A DNA stretch of 64,000 nt from assembly GCA_023450615.1 (NCBI GenBank), contig JAEXGT010000032.1, positions 1-64,000 of the forward strand, written 5' to 3'. Under the pieces are notes generated by a model. The model was given only the letters and a program-made list of their open reading frames with translations. It was not told where the DNA came from and searched no databases. Below, in pieces: positions 17,619 through 27,616 of the stretch. Within the stretch, counting starts at the first letter, position 1. The number at the start of each line of letters is the position of its first letter. This DNA is from Pseudomonadota bacterium. GTDB taxonomy: Bacteria > Pseudomonadota > Alphaproteobacteria > Rhizobiales > Beijerinckiaceae. The translations under genes were made by a program, and so were the position numbers.

Positions 17619-19109
17619 TCATCGGAGTACCCCCTTTCGGATATCGGCCAGATCGCTTCGGAAAGAGCGGTCGAGAGCGAGAAGGAGAGCGCAATAGACG
17701 GCGCAGCCGATGAGAGCCGATCCGGCAAACTCGATAACCGGGTTGAGATGAGAAACCGACCGGAAGAGAATGACGGCGGCGCTCATTCCGCCGCATGCAG
17801 CAAGCGACGGAAAGACGCTTCGAGCCAGCTGGAAGAAACTGACCGAGAGATCCTTCTGAACGACGATTGTTCTCGCGAAGGTCCCGATGCACTCGGACGC
17901 GAACATCGCGATGGCGACCATCTCCACGCTTCCGCTCAAGGTGACGGCCCCAATCACGAGAGCAATGGCAGCGACAGCCTCCAGGACCGTGATGAGGGTC
18001 AGCACGTGTGGGCGCCCGTTGGCCTTCAGCACATCGCCGACCGCCCATCCGAGCGTGAGAGGAATCCCGCTGAGCGCCAGAATCTGAAGCACCCCGACCG
18101 AACTGGTCCACTCCTCTCCAAACAACGTCACCACGGAGAGATCAGCCGTCAGCGCAATGCCGATCGAGACAGGCAGCATTGCTGAGCTGGAGTATCTCAG
18201 ACCGATGAGATAGGCATGTTTCAGCCGCTCCCTGTCATTGGCCACGAGAACGAATGACGGGAATAGGAGGCGGGTCAGCACCGTGTTGATGCCGGTCACC
18301 GCGATCTCTGGAATTCGCGCGGCAATGTAATAGGGCCCGAGCGCCGTTGCTCCAAGGAAGAAGGCGATGGCGAGCTGGTCTATTCTGTTGCGGACAGGAA
18401 CCAACACATCCATCAGAGCGATATGCTGACCGTATTTCGTCAGCCGGGCGACATCCTTGAAGTTAGGCCAACTCAATTGCCAGCGGGCGACATAGGAGAG
18501 GTAAGCCGTGCGGGCGAACGCCGCAAAAAGAAGCCCATATACGAGGCTCCATACTCCATATCCTGCCGCGAGGAGCAGTCCGGTCACGAGCAATTTGGAG
18601 GCTCCGTTGATGATATCGGAGAAGCCTCGCCGAAAGAGCTGCAGCCTCTTCTGAACCAGAGCCTCCTGCACGGTGCCGAGCGCATTCAACGGAAACAGCA
18701 AAGCCAGGTAAGGAAGAATGGCGGCGATCTCGCTGGTAATGCCCCATTGAAGCCAGCAGAAGACCAGGAGACCCGCACATTGCAGGACGGATATTCCCAT
18801 CACCATGGCAAAGGCGGTCGTATGCAGCGCGTTGCTGGCGCGGTGGTAGATCACCGCATCCCGCATGCCGAAATCACGAACGGAATCGACAAGCTCGATT
18901 GCAAGCAATGCGCCGGCCAGAACGCCCATGCCTTCAGGAGAAACGGCGCGCGCCAGCAGAACCGTGATCATCAGGTTCAGAAGGCGCATCACCACATATG
19001 AAAACAATGTGAATGATGCTCCCGACAGCACCATCTTCGCATTGAAGGATGGCGGTATCAGATCAGTCATTTGTCGAGGAGCAGAAGAGCTTTCGAATTG
19101 TCCCTGCAC
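17619..19109 (-). CDS. Wzx-like polysaccharide flippase (MOP superfamily)
   Basis: 496 residues from a GTG at 19109, three bases after the preceding stop; an ATG at 19070 is an alternative. It shows 12-14 hydrophobic spans spread over the full length and WzxC-type phrases: LLARAVSPEGMGVLAGA, ARIPEIAVTGINTVLTRLLFP and LGWAVGDVLKANGRP. It should flip undecaprenyl-linked repeat units across the inner membrane. The gene lies between the initiating sugar transferase and the polymerase, the standard order of Wzx/Wzy loci. Confidence 0.88.
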   Translation of the reverse strand: MQGQFESSSAPRQMTDLIPPSFNAKMVLSGASFTLFSYVVMRLLNLMITVLLARAVSPEGMGVLAGALLAIELVDSVRDFGMRDAVIYHRASNALHTTAFAMVMGISVLQCAGLLVFCWLQWGITSEIAAILPYLALLFPLNALGTVQEALVQKRLQLFRRGFSDIINGASKLLVTGLLLAAGYGVWSLVYGLLFAAFARTAYLSYVARWQLSWPNFKDVARLTKYGQHIALMDVLVPVRNRIDQLAIAFFLGATALGPYYIAARIPEIAVTGINTVLTRLLFPSFVLVANDRERLKHAYLIGLRYSSSAMLPVSIGIALTADLSVVTLFGEEWTSSVGVLQILALSGIPLTLGWAVGDVLKANGRPHVLTLITVLEAVAAIALVIGAVTLSGSVEMVAIAMFASECIGTFARTIVVQKDLSVSFFQLARSVFPSLAACGGMSAAVILFRSVSHLNPVIEFAGSALIGCAVYCALLLALDRSFRSDLADIRKGVLR

Positions 19110-19112
19110 GCC

Positions 19113-19787
19113 TCAATATCCTGACGGGCGCATGACGAGCATGACGACGGTGGACACCAGAATCGCAATGTCCTTCCGCAGGGATTGTTGCTGAATGTAT
19201 TCGATGTCCATCTGGCACCGCTGATCGAAGTCAGTCGGCTTGTTGCGCGCTATCTGCCATGTGCCGGTAATGCCTGGCTTCACTAAAAGCCGCCGCCTTT
19301 GCCATGGAGCATAGGTCGAGGGGTCGTAGGAATTCGCCCTGGGCCCGACCAGAGCCATTTCTCCGCGAACGACATTGTAGAGCTGCGGAAGCTCGTCGAT
19401 ATAGTACTTGCGCAACACCGATCCGACAGGCGTCACTCTGGGGTCCTTCTGGATTTTGAATCCTGGCCCCTTGTCCTCGCTGAGCTCCGAGAGCGTTCCT
19501 TTCATCTGCTCCGCATTCGGAATCATTGTACGCAACTTGATAATCGTAAAAGGCCTTCCGTTGAGCCCGTAGCGGGTTTGCTTGAAAAAGGCAGGCGAGC
19601 GGCGGTCATGCAGCTTTATGGCGACGATGGCTGCAATCAGGATAGGCGCGACAGCGATCAGCATCACAACGGCCAAGCAGATATCGAGAGATTGTCTGGC
19701 GTATCGGCGCGCTAACCTTGGATAACCCGAACGAGATACGTCACGATCGTAAGTGTCGGCATTCGTATAGAGATCTAAATCGGACAT
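19113..19787 (-). CDS. Initiating sugar-phosphate transferase (bacterial sugar transferase family)
   Basis: 224 residues. One N-terminal membrane segment (about 36-58, CLAVVMLIAVAPILIAAIVAI) precedes the cytoplasmic catalytic part with all family blocks: FFKQTRYGLNGRPF, IIKLRTM, DELPQLYNVV, RGEMALVGPRA, KPGITGTWQ. It transfers a sugar-1-phosphate to undecaprenyl phosphate, the first step of repeat-unit synthesis. It is the short, PglC/ExoY-like form without the extra N-terminal spans of WbaP. It is first in the minus-strand exopolysaccharide operon, with its promoter in the spacer at 19788-20107. Confidence 0.92.
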   Translation of the reverse strand: MSDLDLYTNADTYDRDVSRSGYPRLARRYARQSLDICLAVVMLIAVAPILIAAIVAIKLHDRRSPAFFKQTRYGLNGRPFTIIKLRTMIPNAEQMKGTLSELSEDKGPGFKIQKDPRVTPVGSVLRKYYIDELPQLYNVVRGEMALVGPRANSYDPSTYAPWQRRRLLVKPGITGTWQIARNKPTDFDQRCQMDIEYIQQQSLRKDIAILVSTVVMLVMRPSGY

Positions 19788-20107
19788 CCCCGAGCCTCAT
19801 CCACACAGTTGATCCGCAGCTGTTGCCGCTTGTTCATTGAAGAACATAGATTGTTCAGCTTTTATTGCCCCCGGGGCCGGATAATCCTGCAACTTACCAC
19901 CGGCTTAGGGTTATAACTTTAGTAATCCGCCGGCCGAAGTGTCAAAAGCAACATCGCTCTAAACTGTGCGAATAGTTGTTACCCCTTTGTAGTTGCTGCG
20001 AGTACTACCTCTTCCTTGAAGCATTGAGCGAACGCTGGTTCATAGACACAGCATTTAAAGCTAGTTGTAAGTCGCAGCACTCACGATCCAGCAAGGAAGC
20101 AGCGCGC
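19788..20107. other. Divergent promoter region of the exopolysaccharide operon and GT2 gene
   Basis: About 320 bases between divergent starts. No credible gene is present; the in-frame upstream extension of the GT2 frame (from 19976) is not family-like. Six-base arms ggccgg (about 19875) and ccggcc (about 19931) flank an AT-rich centre, but no certain promoter or operator was identified. Confidence 0.5.
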
Positions 20108-21271
20108 ATGGTTTTACAAGTGGTGGAAGCGGTGGCTTTCTGCAGCATTGCTCTGATGCTTTACCATTACGCGGCATACCCTCTGATTGTTCTGATCGCC
20201 GCGAAAATGGTTCCCTCAAACAAGAGGACCAGTGAACATCTCCCTCGCGTCTCGCTCGTGATCGCAGCCTTCAATGAAGAGAAGGTCATCCGCGAGAAAC
20301 TGGAAAACAGCTTTGCGCTCGATTATCCAAACCTGGAAATTCTGGTCGCCGCCGACGGGTCGTCGGACCGGACGCAGGACATCGCTGCGTCTTATGCGGA
20401 TCGTGGAGTGAATGTCATCTTCTCGCCTGAGCGACGCGGGAAAGCCGCCGCGCTGAACAGGGCTGCGGCGCAGGCAACGGGCGAGATCATCGTCTTCTCC
20501 GACGCCAACGCAATGTACAGGCCTCATTCCATCAAGGCTCTCATCGAGCAGTTCTCCGACGAAAGCGTCGGCGCTGTGAGCGGCGTCAAGGTCGTCCGCG
20601 CCCGCAATCAGGGCGATCATGGCTTCGGCCGCTCTGAAGGGTTTTATTGGAAATACGAGAACGCTATCAGGCGCGCGGAATCAAAACTCGGCACGACCGT
20701 CGCTGCGGTTGGAGAGATCGTTGCGGTACGCCGGGATGCCTTCCGTCCGTTCCCGGCCGCTGTCATCAACGATGACGCCTATCTCACATTGGTGATACTT
20801 TCGCAGGGGCTCGATGTTCGCTTCGCCCCCAACGCCGTCGCGGAAGAATTCGCGTCGATCAAGGAAAGCGATGAATACGTGCGCCGCCGCCGGATCGCAG
20901 CGGGGAGATGGCTGCAGGTGCGATACATGAACCTCCTGCCGCTTCGCAGGCCATTTGTGGTCGCGGCATTCCTCTCCCACAAGTTCCTGCGCCTGATGAT
21001 GCCTTTCGCGCTGCTTCTCTCGTCGCTCTCCAGCATCGCTCTTGTCGCGCTTCAGCCAGAACGTTTGGGCTATCTGACTCTCGTGTCCGCTCATGGCCTT
21101 CTGTTCGGGGCCGCGCTCTTTGGGATGTATCACCAGAACCGCAAGGGCATCCTGCAACGCCTGACCCGCATCTGCTATTTCCTCGTCAGCATGAATGTCG
21201 GCGTTGCATTCGGCTTCCTCGACTGGATGCGTGGAAATGCGTCTCCGGTCTGGAAGAAGGCTGCGCGTTAG
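20108..21271 (+). CDS. GT2-family membrane glycosyltransferase
   Basis: 387 residues from the ATG at 20108, which has an AAGGAAG site upstream; the open frame extends further but those residues look non-coding. An N-terminal span (about 5-30) is followed by a GT-A domain with VSLVIAAFNEE, AADGSSDRTQD, ERRGKAAALNRAAAQ, the DxN/DxD-type SDANAMYRP, the NDDAYL acid motif, and RRRRIAAGRW (the Q/R-xxRW-like motif of processive enzymes). Three C-terminal hydrophobic spans follow (about 285-370). This layout matches glycosyltransferases that build or extend polysaccharide across the membrane. It faces away from the exopolysaccharide operon and shares its divergent promoter region. Confidence 0.88.
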   Translation: MVLQVVEAVAFCSIALMLYHYAAYPLIVLIAAKMVPSNKRTSEHLPRVSLVIAAFNEEKVIREKLENSFALDYPNLEILVAADGSSDRTQDIAASYADRGVNVIFSPERRGKAAALNRAAAQATGEIIVFSDANAMYRPHSIKALIEQFSDESVGAVSGVKVVRARNQGDHGFGRSEGFYWKYENAIRRAESKLGTTVAAVGEIVAVRRDAFRPFPAAVINDDAYLTLVILSQGLDVRFAPNAVAEEFASIKESDEYVRRRRIAAGRWLQVRYMNLLPLRRPFVVAAFLSHKFLRLMMPFALLLSSLSSIALVALQPERLGYLTLVSAHGLLFGAALFGMYHQNRKGILQRLTRICYFLVSMNVGVAFGFLDWMRGNASPVWKKAAR

Positions 21272-21302
21272 GCTTGCCGGTTTCAGATTGAAGGAGAAGG
21301 CG

Positions 21303-21641
21303 TTGATCCTTCACTATACGCGAGCCCTGAGAGGCGCCGCATGGCTCTGCGTGCTTTTGCTCGCAATCCTTTCCCTCATCCCTGGTGACGTACAAGTGCG
21401 CTCGGGCATGCCAGGGGGCATAGAACATGCCATTGCCTATTTCGGCACCGCTACGATGTTCATGCTGGGCTATCGGGGGAAGAGCTGGAAAATTGCTGGG
21501 GGGCTCGTCCTCTACAGCGCAATCCTCGAAACTCTCCAATTCCTGGTTCCAGGGCGCACGCCCAATATCGCCGATGCTCTTGCGAGCAGTGCGGGCGCCA
21601 TTCTCGCCATCATCATATGGGCAGTCATTTTGAAACAATGA
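21303..21641 (+). CDS. VanZ-like membrane protein
   Basis: 112 residues if started at the TTG at 21303, which has a strong Shine-Dalgarno AAGGAG (21291-21296) six bases upstream. The frame extends upstream into the GT2 gene but those residues are arginine-rich shadow sequence. Four hydrophobic spans are seen: ALRGAAWLCVLLLAILSLIP, EHAIAYFGTATMFMLGY, IAGGLVLYSAILETLQFLVP, and a final AGAILAIIIWAVIL. The EH, E-x-LQ and P-x-R-x-x-x-xxD pattern is VanZ-like. It is 31 bases downstream of the GT2 stop, likely co-transcribed. VanZ-like proteins recur beside envelope-polysaccharide genes; function unproven. Confidence 0.75.
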   Translation: MILHYTRALRGAAWLCVLLLAILSLIPGDVQVRSGMPGGIEHAIAYFGTATMFMLGYRGKSWKIAGGLVLYSAILETLQFLVPGRTPNIADALASSAGAILAIIIWAVILKQ

Positions 21642-21680
21642 ATATCGGGACAGCCTCCCAGGCGCCGAAAGAAGCCCGAT

Positions 21681-22922
21681 CTAGATATCCTGCGCAGGCT
21701 CATCCCCAAACACGGAACGTCCGCCATAGGAATGCGATTTCTTGCGCTCCTCTGCCACAAGTCCGTCAAATCCTTGACCTGTGGCCATACGCTCTAGGGT
21801 CCGGGCCTGCTCATCCAGTCGCTTCAGGGCAAACAGTTCCTCCTGCTGGCCCAGCTTCGCCTTCTGGACAGCCGATTTCAGAACCCGGATCGTTTGATCA
21901 TACACGCGCAGCGGCACGGGGAACGGATGCCTGTCCTTACCGCCATGGGCGAAGGAAAAGCGCGCCGGGTCGCTGAAGCGGCAAGGCGTTCCGTGAACGA
22001 CCTCAGCCACCATGGCAAGCGCCTGCACCGTCCTCGGCCCCACGCCGGGAGTGAGCAGCAAGTCCGGAAAGTCCTCGGGCCCGCGATCCGCCGCGGCTGC
22101 CAGTGTCCCATGAAGGCGCCGCAGCACCACGTCCTTGGAGCGGACGTCATGGTGCTCCGGCATCACGAGATGCGGCAGGAGGGGCTGCGGAGACGCCGCG
22201 GGTTCACGCTCCCGCTCCAACAGCGCCAGAAACTTCCGGGCAACCCCATCGGGCCCCAGCGTATCCAGAAGCTCGATCTGCGCCCGGCGCGAGGCTTCCG
22301 CGCGGCGGTCCGTAAGATTGACGATCATCCCCTGATCAATCCCGTCGATGCCCGTATGAGGCTCATCGACGAAGCTCTTGAGGTCTTCGGAAAGCCAATG
22401 ATAGCGGCGCGCTTGCCGGCGCGCGTCATTCATCCCCTGCTGGACGATTGTCCATTTGCCGCTGTCGGTGACGATGAAACCATGCAGGTAGAGATCGAAT
22501 CCGTCCTGAACCGCGGCGCTGTCGACCTTGGCAACAAGACGGCTGGCTTGCGCGAGAGCCGCTCCGTCAAAGCCGACACGTTCGCCGATGGAGATCAGCT
22601 CCTGCGGGGTCTGTCGCGAATGCCGCCCCCGCCCGCCGCAGACATGAATGCCGAGCTCTTTCGAGAGCGGCGTCAGGCCGCGCTTGAGAGCACCGATCAC
22701 GCTGGTGGTAATCCCCGAGGAATGCCAGTCCATTCCCATGACGGCTCCGAACGACTGAAACCAGAATGGATGAGCCAAGCGCCGCAGCAGCTCATCGGGC
22801 CCGTAATGATGCACGATGGCCTCGCCGATCACGGCTCCAAGACGCGTCATACGGTCGGCAAGCCATTTCGGCACATGCCCGCTATGAAGCGGAAGATCGG
22901 CGCTTCCTGCTTTTCTTGCCAT
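21681..22922 (-). CDS. DUF763 family protein
   Basis: 413 residues. It begins MARKAGSADLPLHSGHVPKWLA, followed by FWFQSFGAVMGMDWHSSGITTSV and ELGIHVCGGRGRHSRQTPQEL, phrases characteristic of the conserved DUF763 family. A helix-hairpin-helix-like segment (DLLLTPGVGPRTVQALAMVAEV, about 285-306) suggests nucleic-acid contact, in line with the suspicion that this family acts in DNA metabolism; no activity is established. It converges with the VanZ-like gene and lies 53 bases downstream of the patatin gene. Confidence 0.85.
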   Translation of the reverse strand: MARKAGSADLPLHSGHVPKWLADRMTRLGAVIGEAIVHHYGPDELLRRLAHPFWFQSFGAVMGMDWHSSGITTSVIGALKRGLTPLSKELGIHVCGGRGRHSRQTPQELISIGERVGFDGAALAQASRLVAKVDSAAVQDGFDLYLHGFIVTDSGKWTIVQQGMNDARRQARRYHWLSEDLKSFVDEPHTGIDGIDQGMIVNLTDRRAEASRRAQIELLDTLGPDGVARKFLALLEREREPAASPQPLLPHLVMPEHHDVRSKDVVLRRLHGTLAAAADRGPEDFPDLLLTPGVGPRTVQALAMVAEVVHGTPCRFSDPARFSFAHGGKDRHPFPVPLRVYDQTIRVLKSAVQKAKLGQQEELFALKRLDEQARTLERMATGQGFDGLVAEERKKSHSYGGRSVFGDEPAQDI

Positions 22923-22975
22923 GGGGAATAGCTTTCGAGAATTGTTGCGAGCGGCTGCGGCGGGATCGGCTGAGA

Positions 22976-24037
22976 TCAGGCATTGGATAGATCGAGCGTG
23001 CTCTCTCTTCCCAGCGATTCATAGTTCTCGGCCAGCCACATGCGCGCTTCGGATCGCCCGAGATCCTTCAGCGTCTTGAAGAAATCCCATCGCGCGTCGA
23101 ACCGTGACGAGGCAGCGTAGGCGTCGAGCTCCGCTCCGCCGTGAATACGATGCATCAACACACGCTTGTATTCATCCGTCGAGAGCTTTCCCTCGTCGAT
23201 CAGGCGCCGGACGAAACCGATTGCCCTTAGCTCGTAAAGGAGGTTGGCGTTGAAGGTCACCTCGGTCAGCCTGCTGCGGATCTCCTCGGCGGTTCGCGGA
23301 GTCGACCGGCGCTCGACAGGATTGATTTGGACAAGAAGGATGTCATCCGTCCGCGCCTGATAGAACAAGGGAAAGAGGGCCGGGTTTCCCGTATAGCCTC
23401 CATCCCAATAGGGCTCTCCATCGATCTCCACGGCCTTGAAGACGCTCGGCAGACATGCGGATGCGAGAACATGGTCCACGGTCAGTTCGGGAGCGGAGAA
23501 GACACGGATCTTGCCTGTCCACACATTGGTGGCCGAGACGAAAAGTTTCGTGTCCTTGCAGGCTCTGACCCGGTCGAAGTCGATCATCTCGCTCAAGGCG
23601 TCCCTGAGTGGATTGATGTCGAGCGGGTTCAGATCGTAGGGACTGGCCACCTGGGAAAATGCCCCGCTCCAGAGGTTGGTCGTCGAGTGCGCGCCGCTCC
23701 AATAGCTCAGGAACTGATCGAAGAGAGAGCGTTGGATCGGCGACAGGCCGCCGTCGAGGCTCACCCGTTTCCAGAACCTGCGAAGCTGCTCGCGGGCGCC
23801 GTCCCGGCCGCCCTCCAGCCAGCCTTCGACCATGACAACGGCGTTCATGGCGCCAGCGCTCGCGCCCGTGATGGCCTCGATGGCCAGCCTGCCATCCTCA
23901 AGCAGATAATCCAGAACGCCCCAGGTGAAAGCTCCGTGCGCCCCACCACCCTGAAGCGCGAGGCAGACCGGCTTCTCGGCACCCGGACCGACCATCCCGA
24001 GAAGCCTGCTGGATTGTTTTGCCGCGCGCCCGGTCAT
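22976..24037 (-). CDS. Patatin-like phospholipase
   Basis: 353 residues. Seen are the oxyanion-hole glycine loop ALQGGGAHGAFTWG (28-40), the nucleophile elbow GASAG with S60, and the catalytic aspartate in WDGGYTGNP (D212), giving a complete Ser-Asp dyad. No signal peptide or membrane span, so a cytosolic or membrane-associated lipid acyl hydrolase is expected. The length fits small bacterial patatins (300-400 residues). It lies between the phytoene-dehydrogenase-like gene and DUF763, all on the minus strand; no shared pathway is evident. Confidence 0.9.
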   Translation of the reverse strand: MTGRAAKQSSRLLGMVGPGAEKPVCLALQGGGAHGAFTWGVLDYLLEDGRLAIEAITGASAGAMNAVVMVEGWLEGGRDGAREQLRRFWKRVSLDGGLSPIQRSLFDQFLSYWSGAHSTTNLWSGAFSQVASPYDLNPLDINPLRDALSEMIDFDRVRACKDTKLFVSATNVWTGKIRVFSAPELTVDHVLASACLPSVFKAVEIDGEPYWDGGYTGNPALFPLFYQARTDDILLVQINPVERRSTPRTAEEIRSRLTEVTFNANLLYELRAIGFVRRLIDEGKLSTDEYKRVLMHRIHGGAELDAYAASSRFDARWDFFKTLKDLGRSEARMWLAENYESLGRESTLDLSNA

Positions 24038-24119
24038 CCTGGTCTCCGTCCGTCAGATCCGGCTCAGGATGTAGCACAGTTTGAACGATCAGCGGGGAGC
24101 CTGCGACATTTCAGCAGGG

Positions 24120-25730
24120 TCAGACCAGACGCCTCATGTCGGCCATGACCGCACGCGCCGCGTTGTGACCTGGAGCCCCCGTGACGCCGCCGCCCGGATG
24201 CGTGCCCGCTCCGCACATGTAAAGCCCCGTGATCGGTGCGCGGTAATCGGCGTGCCCCAGCATCGGCCGGGCGCTGAAGATCTGGTCGAGGGTGAGAGCG
24301 CCGTGGAAGATATCGCCGCCGATGAGGCCGAAGGTGCGCTCGAGATCGAGAGGGCTCATGATCTGCCGTCCGACGACGCTGTCCTTGAAGCCTGGGGCAT
24401 GGCGGTCGACCGTGGCGATCATCAGATCGGCCACTTCCTCGCGGTGGTCGTCCCACGAGCGCCCATCGGAGAGCGTCGGCTGTACATGCTGGCAGAACAG
24501 GCTCGCCACATGCGCCCCCTTCGGCGCAAGGCTGTCGTCGAGGGTCGAGGGGATCAGCATCTCGACAATCGGCTCACGGCTCCAGCCGAACTGCTTCGCA
24601 TCATCGTAGGCCCGGTCCATATAGGCAAGCGACGGCGCAATGATGATGCCCGCCGTATGATGATCGGCCACCTCCCGTCCGGGAAGCGCCGTGAAGCTCG
24701 GCAGAGAATTAAGAGCGACATTCATGCGGAACGTGCCCGAGCCAGATTTCCAGCGCCGCATGCGGCCTAGGAATTCGGCGGGCAGCGCCCCTTCCGGCAC
24801 CAACCGGTCGAAGAGCAGTTTCGGATGCACGTTTCCAGCGACCGCGCGGGCGCGGACGGTGCGCCCGTCCTTCAGGACGATTCCAGCCGCCCTGCCCTTT
24901 TCGACGATCACCTCGCGCACCGGCGCATCGGTTTCAATCTCGACGCCACGCTCACGGGCGGCTTTCGCCATCGCCTGCGTGATCGCCCCCATCCCGCCGA
25001 TGGCATGTCCCCAGGCCCCCTTCTTGCCGTTCACCTCACCGAAGACGTGATGAAGCAGCACATAGGCGGTGTTCGGCGTATAGGGGCTTGCAAAGTTACC
25101 GACGACGGCATCGAATCCGAAGACGGCTTTCACGCAATCCGTCTCGAACCAGCCATCGAGATAATCGCCCGCGGATTTCGCGAAGAGGTCGAGAAGAGCG
25201 CGCCGGTTCGCCATGGACAGACCGCGCAGCCGATTGCCGGTCATCAACGCACGCCAGCCTTCCGACAAGGCGGCGCGCCATCCGCCTTCGACGAGGTTCG
25301 GAGGCTGCCGCAGCACGAGATCGCGCAAGACATCGGCAATGGCGTCTATCTCATTGGAATAGGCGTCATAGCGTTCCGCGTCCTTGGCGCTGAAACGCGC
25401 GATCTCGGAGCGGGTCACGCCCTCGCCGACCTTCAGGTACTGGTCGTTCGGAAGCGGAAGGAAGTTCGAGAGACGGCGTTCGACGACTTTCAGCCCATGG
25501 CGAGGCAGATCCAGGTCGCGGATGATCTTCGGATTGAGAAGGCTGACCGTGTAGGACGCCACAGAATTGCGGAAGCCGGGATGAAACTCCTCCGTCACGG
25601 CAGCGCCGCCGACGACGGAGCGCTGCTCGAAGACTTTTACCTTGTATCCCGCCGTTGCGAGATAAAAGGCGCAGACAAGTCCGTTATGCCCCGCTCCGAT
25701 AATAACGACATCACAATCCCTGGCCACCAT
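24120..25730 (-). CDS. Phytoene-dehydrogenase-like FAD oxidoreductase
   Basis: 536 residues. The N-terminal dinucleotide fold CDVVIIGAGHNGLVCAFYLA, then VFEQRSVVGGAAVTEEFHPG, and a C-terminal CrtI-type block GLYMCGAGTHPGGGVTGAPG (about 505-525) identify the NAD(P)/FAD-dependent COG1233 family. No carotenoid genes are nearby, so a carotenoid role is unlikely. It is the last gene of a row with the amino-acid importer (40 bases after the ATPase gene), which suggests oxidation of an imported compound or its derivative. Confidence 0.85.
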   Translation of the reverse strand: MVARDCDVVIIGAGHNGLVCAFYLATAGYKVKVFEQRSVVGGAAVTEEFHPGFRNSVASYTVSLLNPKIIRDLDLPRHGLKVVERRLSNFLPLPNDQYLKVGEGVTRSEIARFSAKDAERYDAYSNEIDAIADVLRDLVLRQPPNLVEGGWRAALSEGWRALMTGNRLRGLSMANRRALLDLFAKSAGDYLDGWFETDCVKAVFGFDAVVGNFASPYTPNTAYVLLHHVFGEVNGKKGAWGHAIGGMGAITQAMAKAARERGVEIETDAPVREVIVEKGRAAGIVLKDGRTVRARAVAGNVHPKLLFDRLVPEGALPAEFLGRMRRWKSGSGTFRMNVALNSLPSFTALPGREVADHHTAGIIIAPSLAYMDRAYDDAKQFGWSREPIVEMLIPSTLDDSLAPKGAHVASLFCQHVQPTLSDGRSWDDHREEVADLMIATVDRHAPGFKDSVVGRQIMSPLDLERTFGLIGGDIFHGALTLDQIFSARPMLGHADYRAPITGLYMCGAGTHPGGGVTGAPGHNAARAVMADMRRLV

Positions 25731-25770
25731 TTTCCCCTGTCAGGTTTTTCTTTATGACCCGGAAGCTAGA

Positions 25771-26553
25771 TCAGTGAAGGATCTGACTCAAGAAGGCTTT
25801 GGCGCGCAGCTCCTTTGGATTTGAGAAGAACTCGGAGGGCGTCGCCTGTTCCACGATCTCGCCGCGGTCCATGAACACCACGCGGTCCGCGACCTGACGG
25901 GCAAAACCCATCTCATGAGTCACGACGGCCATGGTCATGCCCTCGGTGGCCAGCTGCGTCATGGTATCCAAAACTTCCTTGACCATCTCGGGATCGAGCG
26001 CCGAAGTCGGCTCGTCGAAGAGCATAATGTCGGGCTGCATGGACAAGGCGCGGGCAATGGCGACGCGCTGCTGCTGGCCGCCGGAGAGCTGCGAGGCGTA
26101 TTTGTGGGCCTGATCAGGAATGCGGACCTTTCCCAGGTAGTGCAGAGCCTTTTCATCGGCTTCCTTCTGCGAGACGCCGCGCACGAGTCGCAGGGCCAGG
26201 GTGCAGTTTTCCAGAACCGTGAGGTGTGGGAACAGATTGAACTGCTGGAACACCATGCCGACCCGCATGCGCACGGCCTCGACCGCTTCGGGCTTGCGCG
26301 TCAGCTGAATGCCGTCGACGACGATCTGCCCTTCCTGAAAGCTTTCAAGCGCGTTGATGGTGCGAATGAGCGTGGACTTCCCGGAGCCTGACGGGCCGCA
26401 GATCACAAGCTTCTCTCCACGCGAGATGGTCAGATCCACATTCTTCAGGGCCTGGAAAGTGCCGTACCACTTCGACAGGTTCGTGATCTGAACAGCGGGG
26501 GGAGAAGCCGCCGCAGGAGCCGTTTCGACGAGAGTGAGCTTCTTCTGGATCAC
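25771..26553 (-). CDS. Amino-acid ABC importer, ATP-binding protein
   Basis: 260 residues. Walker [10 protein letters not shown] (about 54-62), Q-loop [10 protein letters not shown], signature LSGGQQQR, Walker [15 protein letters not shown] and H-loop VTHEMG are all present. This is the GlnQ/HisP subfamily that drives polar amino-acid uptake. Extra N-terminal residues (about 20) precede the usual start. It pairs with the permease 46 bases upstream and the binding protein at 28950. Confidence 0.95.
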   Translation of the reverse strand: MIQKKLTLVETAPAAASPPAVQITNLSKWYGTFQALKNVDLTISRGEKLVICGPSGSGKSTLIRTINALESFQEGQIVVDGIQLTRKPEAVEAVRMRVGMVFQQFNLFPHLTVLENCTLALRLVRGVSQKEADEKALHYLGKVRIPDQAHKYASQLSGGQQQRVAIARALSMQPDIMLFDEPTSALDPEMVKEVLDTMTQLATEGMTMAVVTHEMGFARQVADRVVFMDRGEIVEQATPSEFFSNPKELRAKAFLSQILH

Positions 26554-26599
26554 GACTGCATCTCCTCTCGCATGGAGCCGGCGTTGATGGTGCTTCTCG

Positions 26600-27574
26600 T
26601 CATCGCGTCTGAGCCCTGTTGAAGCGCCGCTCGATCCGGGCCTGGATCAGCTCCAGGACGATGGACAGAATCCAGTAGATCATGGAAGCGGTGATCATCA
26701 TCTCCACGTGGCGGAACTCGGTCTGCCCCTGCGTCCTGGCAAGATACATGAGTTCCCACACGCCAACGACCGAGACGAGCGAGCTGTCCTTGAGCATGGC
26801 GATGAACTGATTGCCGGTCGGCGGGATGATGATGCGCATGGATTGAGGAAGGATGATGCGGGTCATCGTGTCCCGAGGCTTCAATCCGAGGGCGCGGGAT
26901 GCCTCCCACTGGCCCTTCGGAATGCTCTCGATGCCCGCGCGGAAAATCTCCGTCATGTATGCGCCGTAGCACAGCGACAAGGCCAGGATGCCCGCCGGCA
27001 CGGCGTTGATGACATATCCGAGCTGCGGCAGGCCCAGATAGATCATGTAGATCTGCATGAGCAGCGGGAGCCCGCGGAACAGCGAGGTATAGAAATTCGC
27101 GATGCCGAGAGCGATGCCGTTGGACGACAGTTTGGCGATGGCTCCGATCATCGCCAGGATGGATGCGATGAGGATCGAGATGGCCGAGACGTAGAGGGTC
27201 GTCATTAGGCCTTGGGTCAACAGAAAGCCGATCTTGCGCCGGATGAACTCGAAGCTGAGATCGAAGGAGTAGAAGAACAGCAGGACGGTCAGCGCCAGCT
27301 CCGCCCAGACCACGTACATCTGCTGCCTGATGCTGAGCTTCATCACCACGGCGACATTGAGCGCGACGACGGCGGTTATGAGAAAGGCGACAAGCAGGTT
27401 CGCGGCAAACCCCGGATCCTCCGCGAGGCCGAACAACCCTGTCAGCGCCTTGCCGATCGATGACGTTCCGGCCTGAGCATAGACAAGAACGCCGAAGAGA
27501 AGCCCAAGCCCAGGAATGTAGACGGATGGCCGCGACAACAATCTCGGGTAATCGACGTTATCGGCATAATGCAT
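26600..27574 (-). CDS. Amino-acid ABC importer, permease
   Basis: 324 residues. Two or three N-terminal spans (about 15-35, 55-80, 85-105) precede a HisM/GlnP-type core with [19 protein letters not shown], the [19 protein letters not shown] block and the EAA loop [20 protein letters not shown]. It forms the transmembrane channel, probably as a homodimer since only one permease gene is present. The N-terminal addition is longer than usual for this family. It lies between the DAO-type oxidase gene and the ATPase gene in one operon. Confidence 0.92.
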   Translation of the reverse strand: MHYADNVDYPRLLSRPSVYIPGLGLLFGVLVYAQAGTSSIGKALTGLFGLAEDPGFAANLLVAFLITAVVALNVAVVMKLSIRQQMYVVWAELALTVLLFFYSFDLSFEFIRRKIGFLLTQGLMTTLYVSAISILIASILAMIGAIAKLSSNGIALGIANFYTSLFRGLPLLMQIYMIYLGLPQLGYVINAVPAGILALSLCYGAYMTEIFRAGIESIPKGQWEASRALGLKPRDTMTRIILPQSMRIIIPPTGNQFIAMLKDSSLVSVVGVWELMYLARTQGQTEFRHVEMMITASMIYWILSIVLELIQARIERRFNRAQTR

Positions 27575-27616
27575 ATGGCTTACCCTCTCTCGCGCCGTTT
27601 CAATCCATCGTCACTT

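Noticed and set aside
21894..22931. 345-codon plus-strand open frame opposite the DUF763 gene
   Set aside because: Antisense shadow of a conserved family gene; low-complexity Arg/His/Pro composition.
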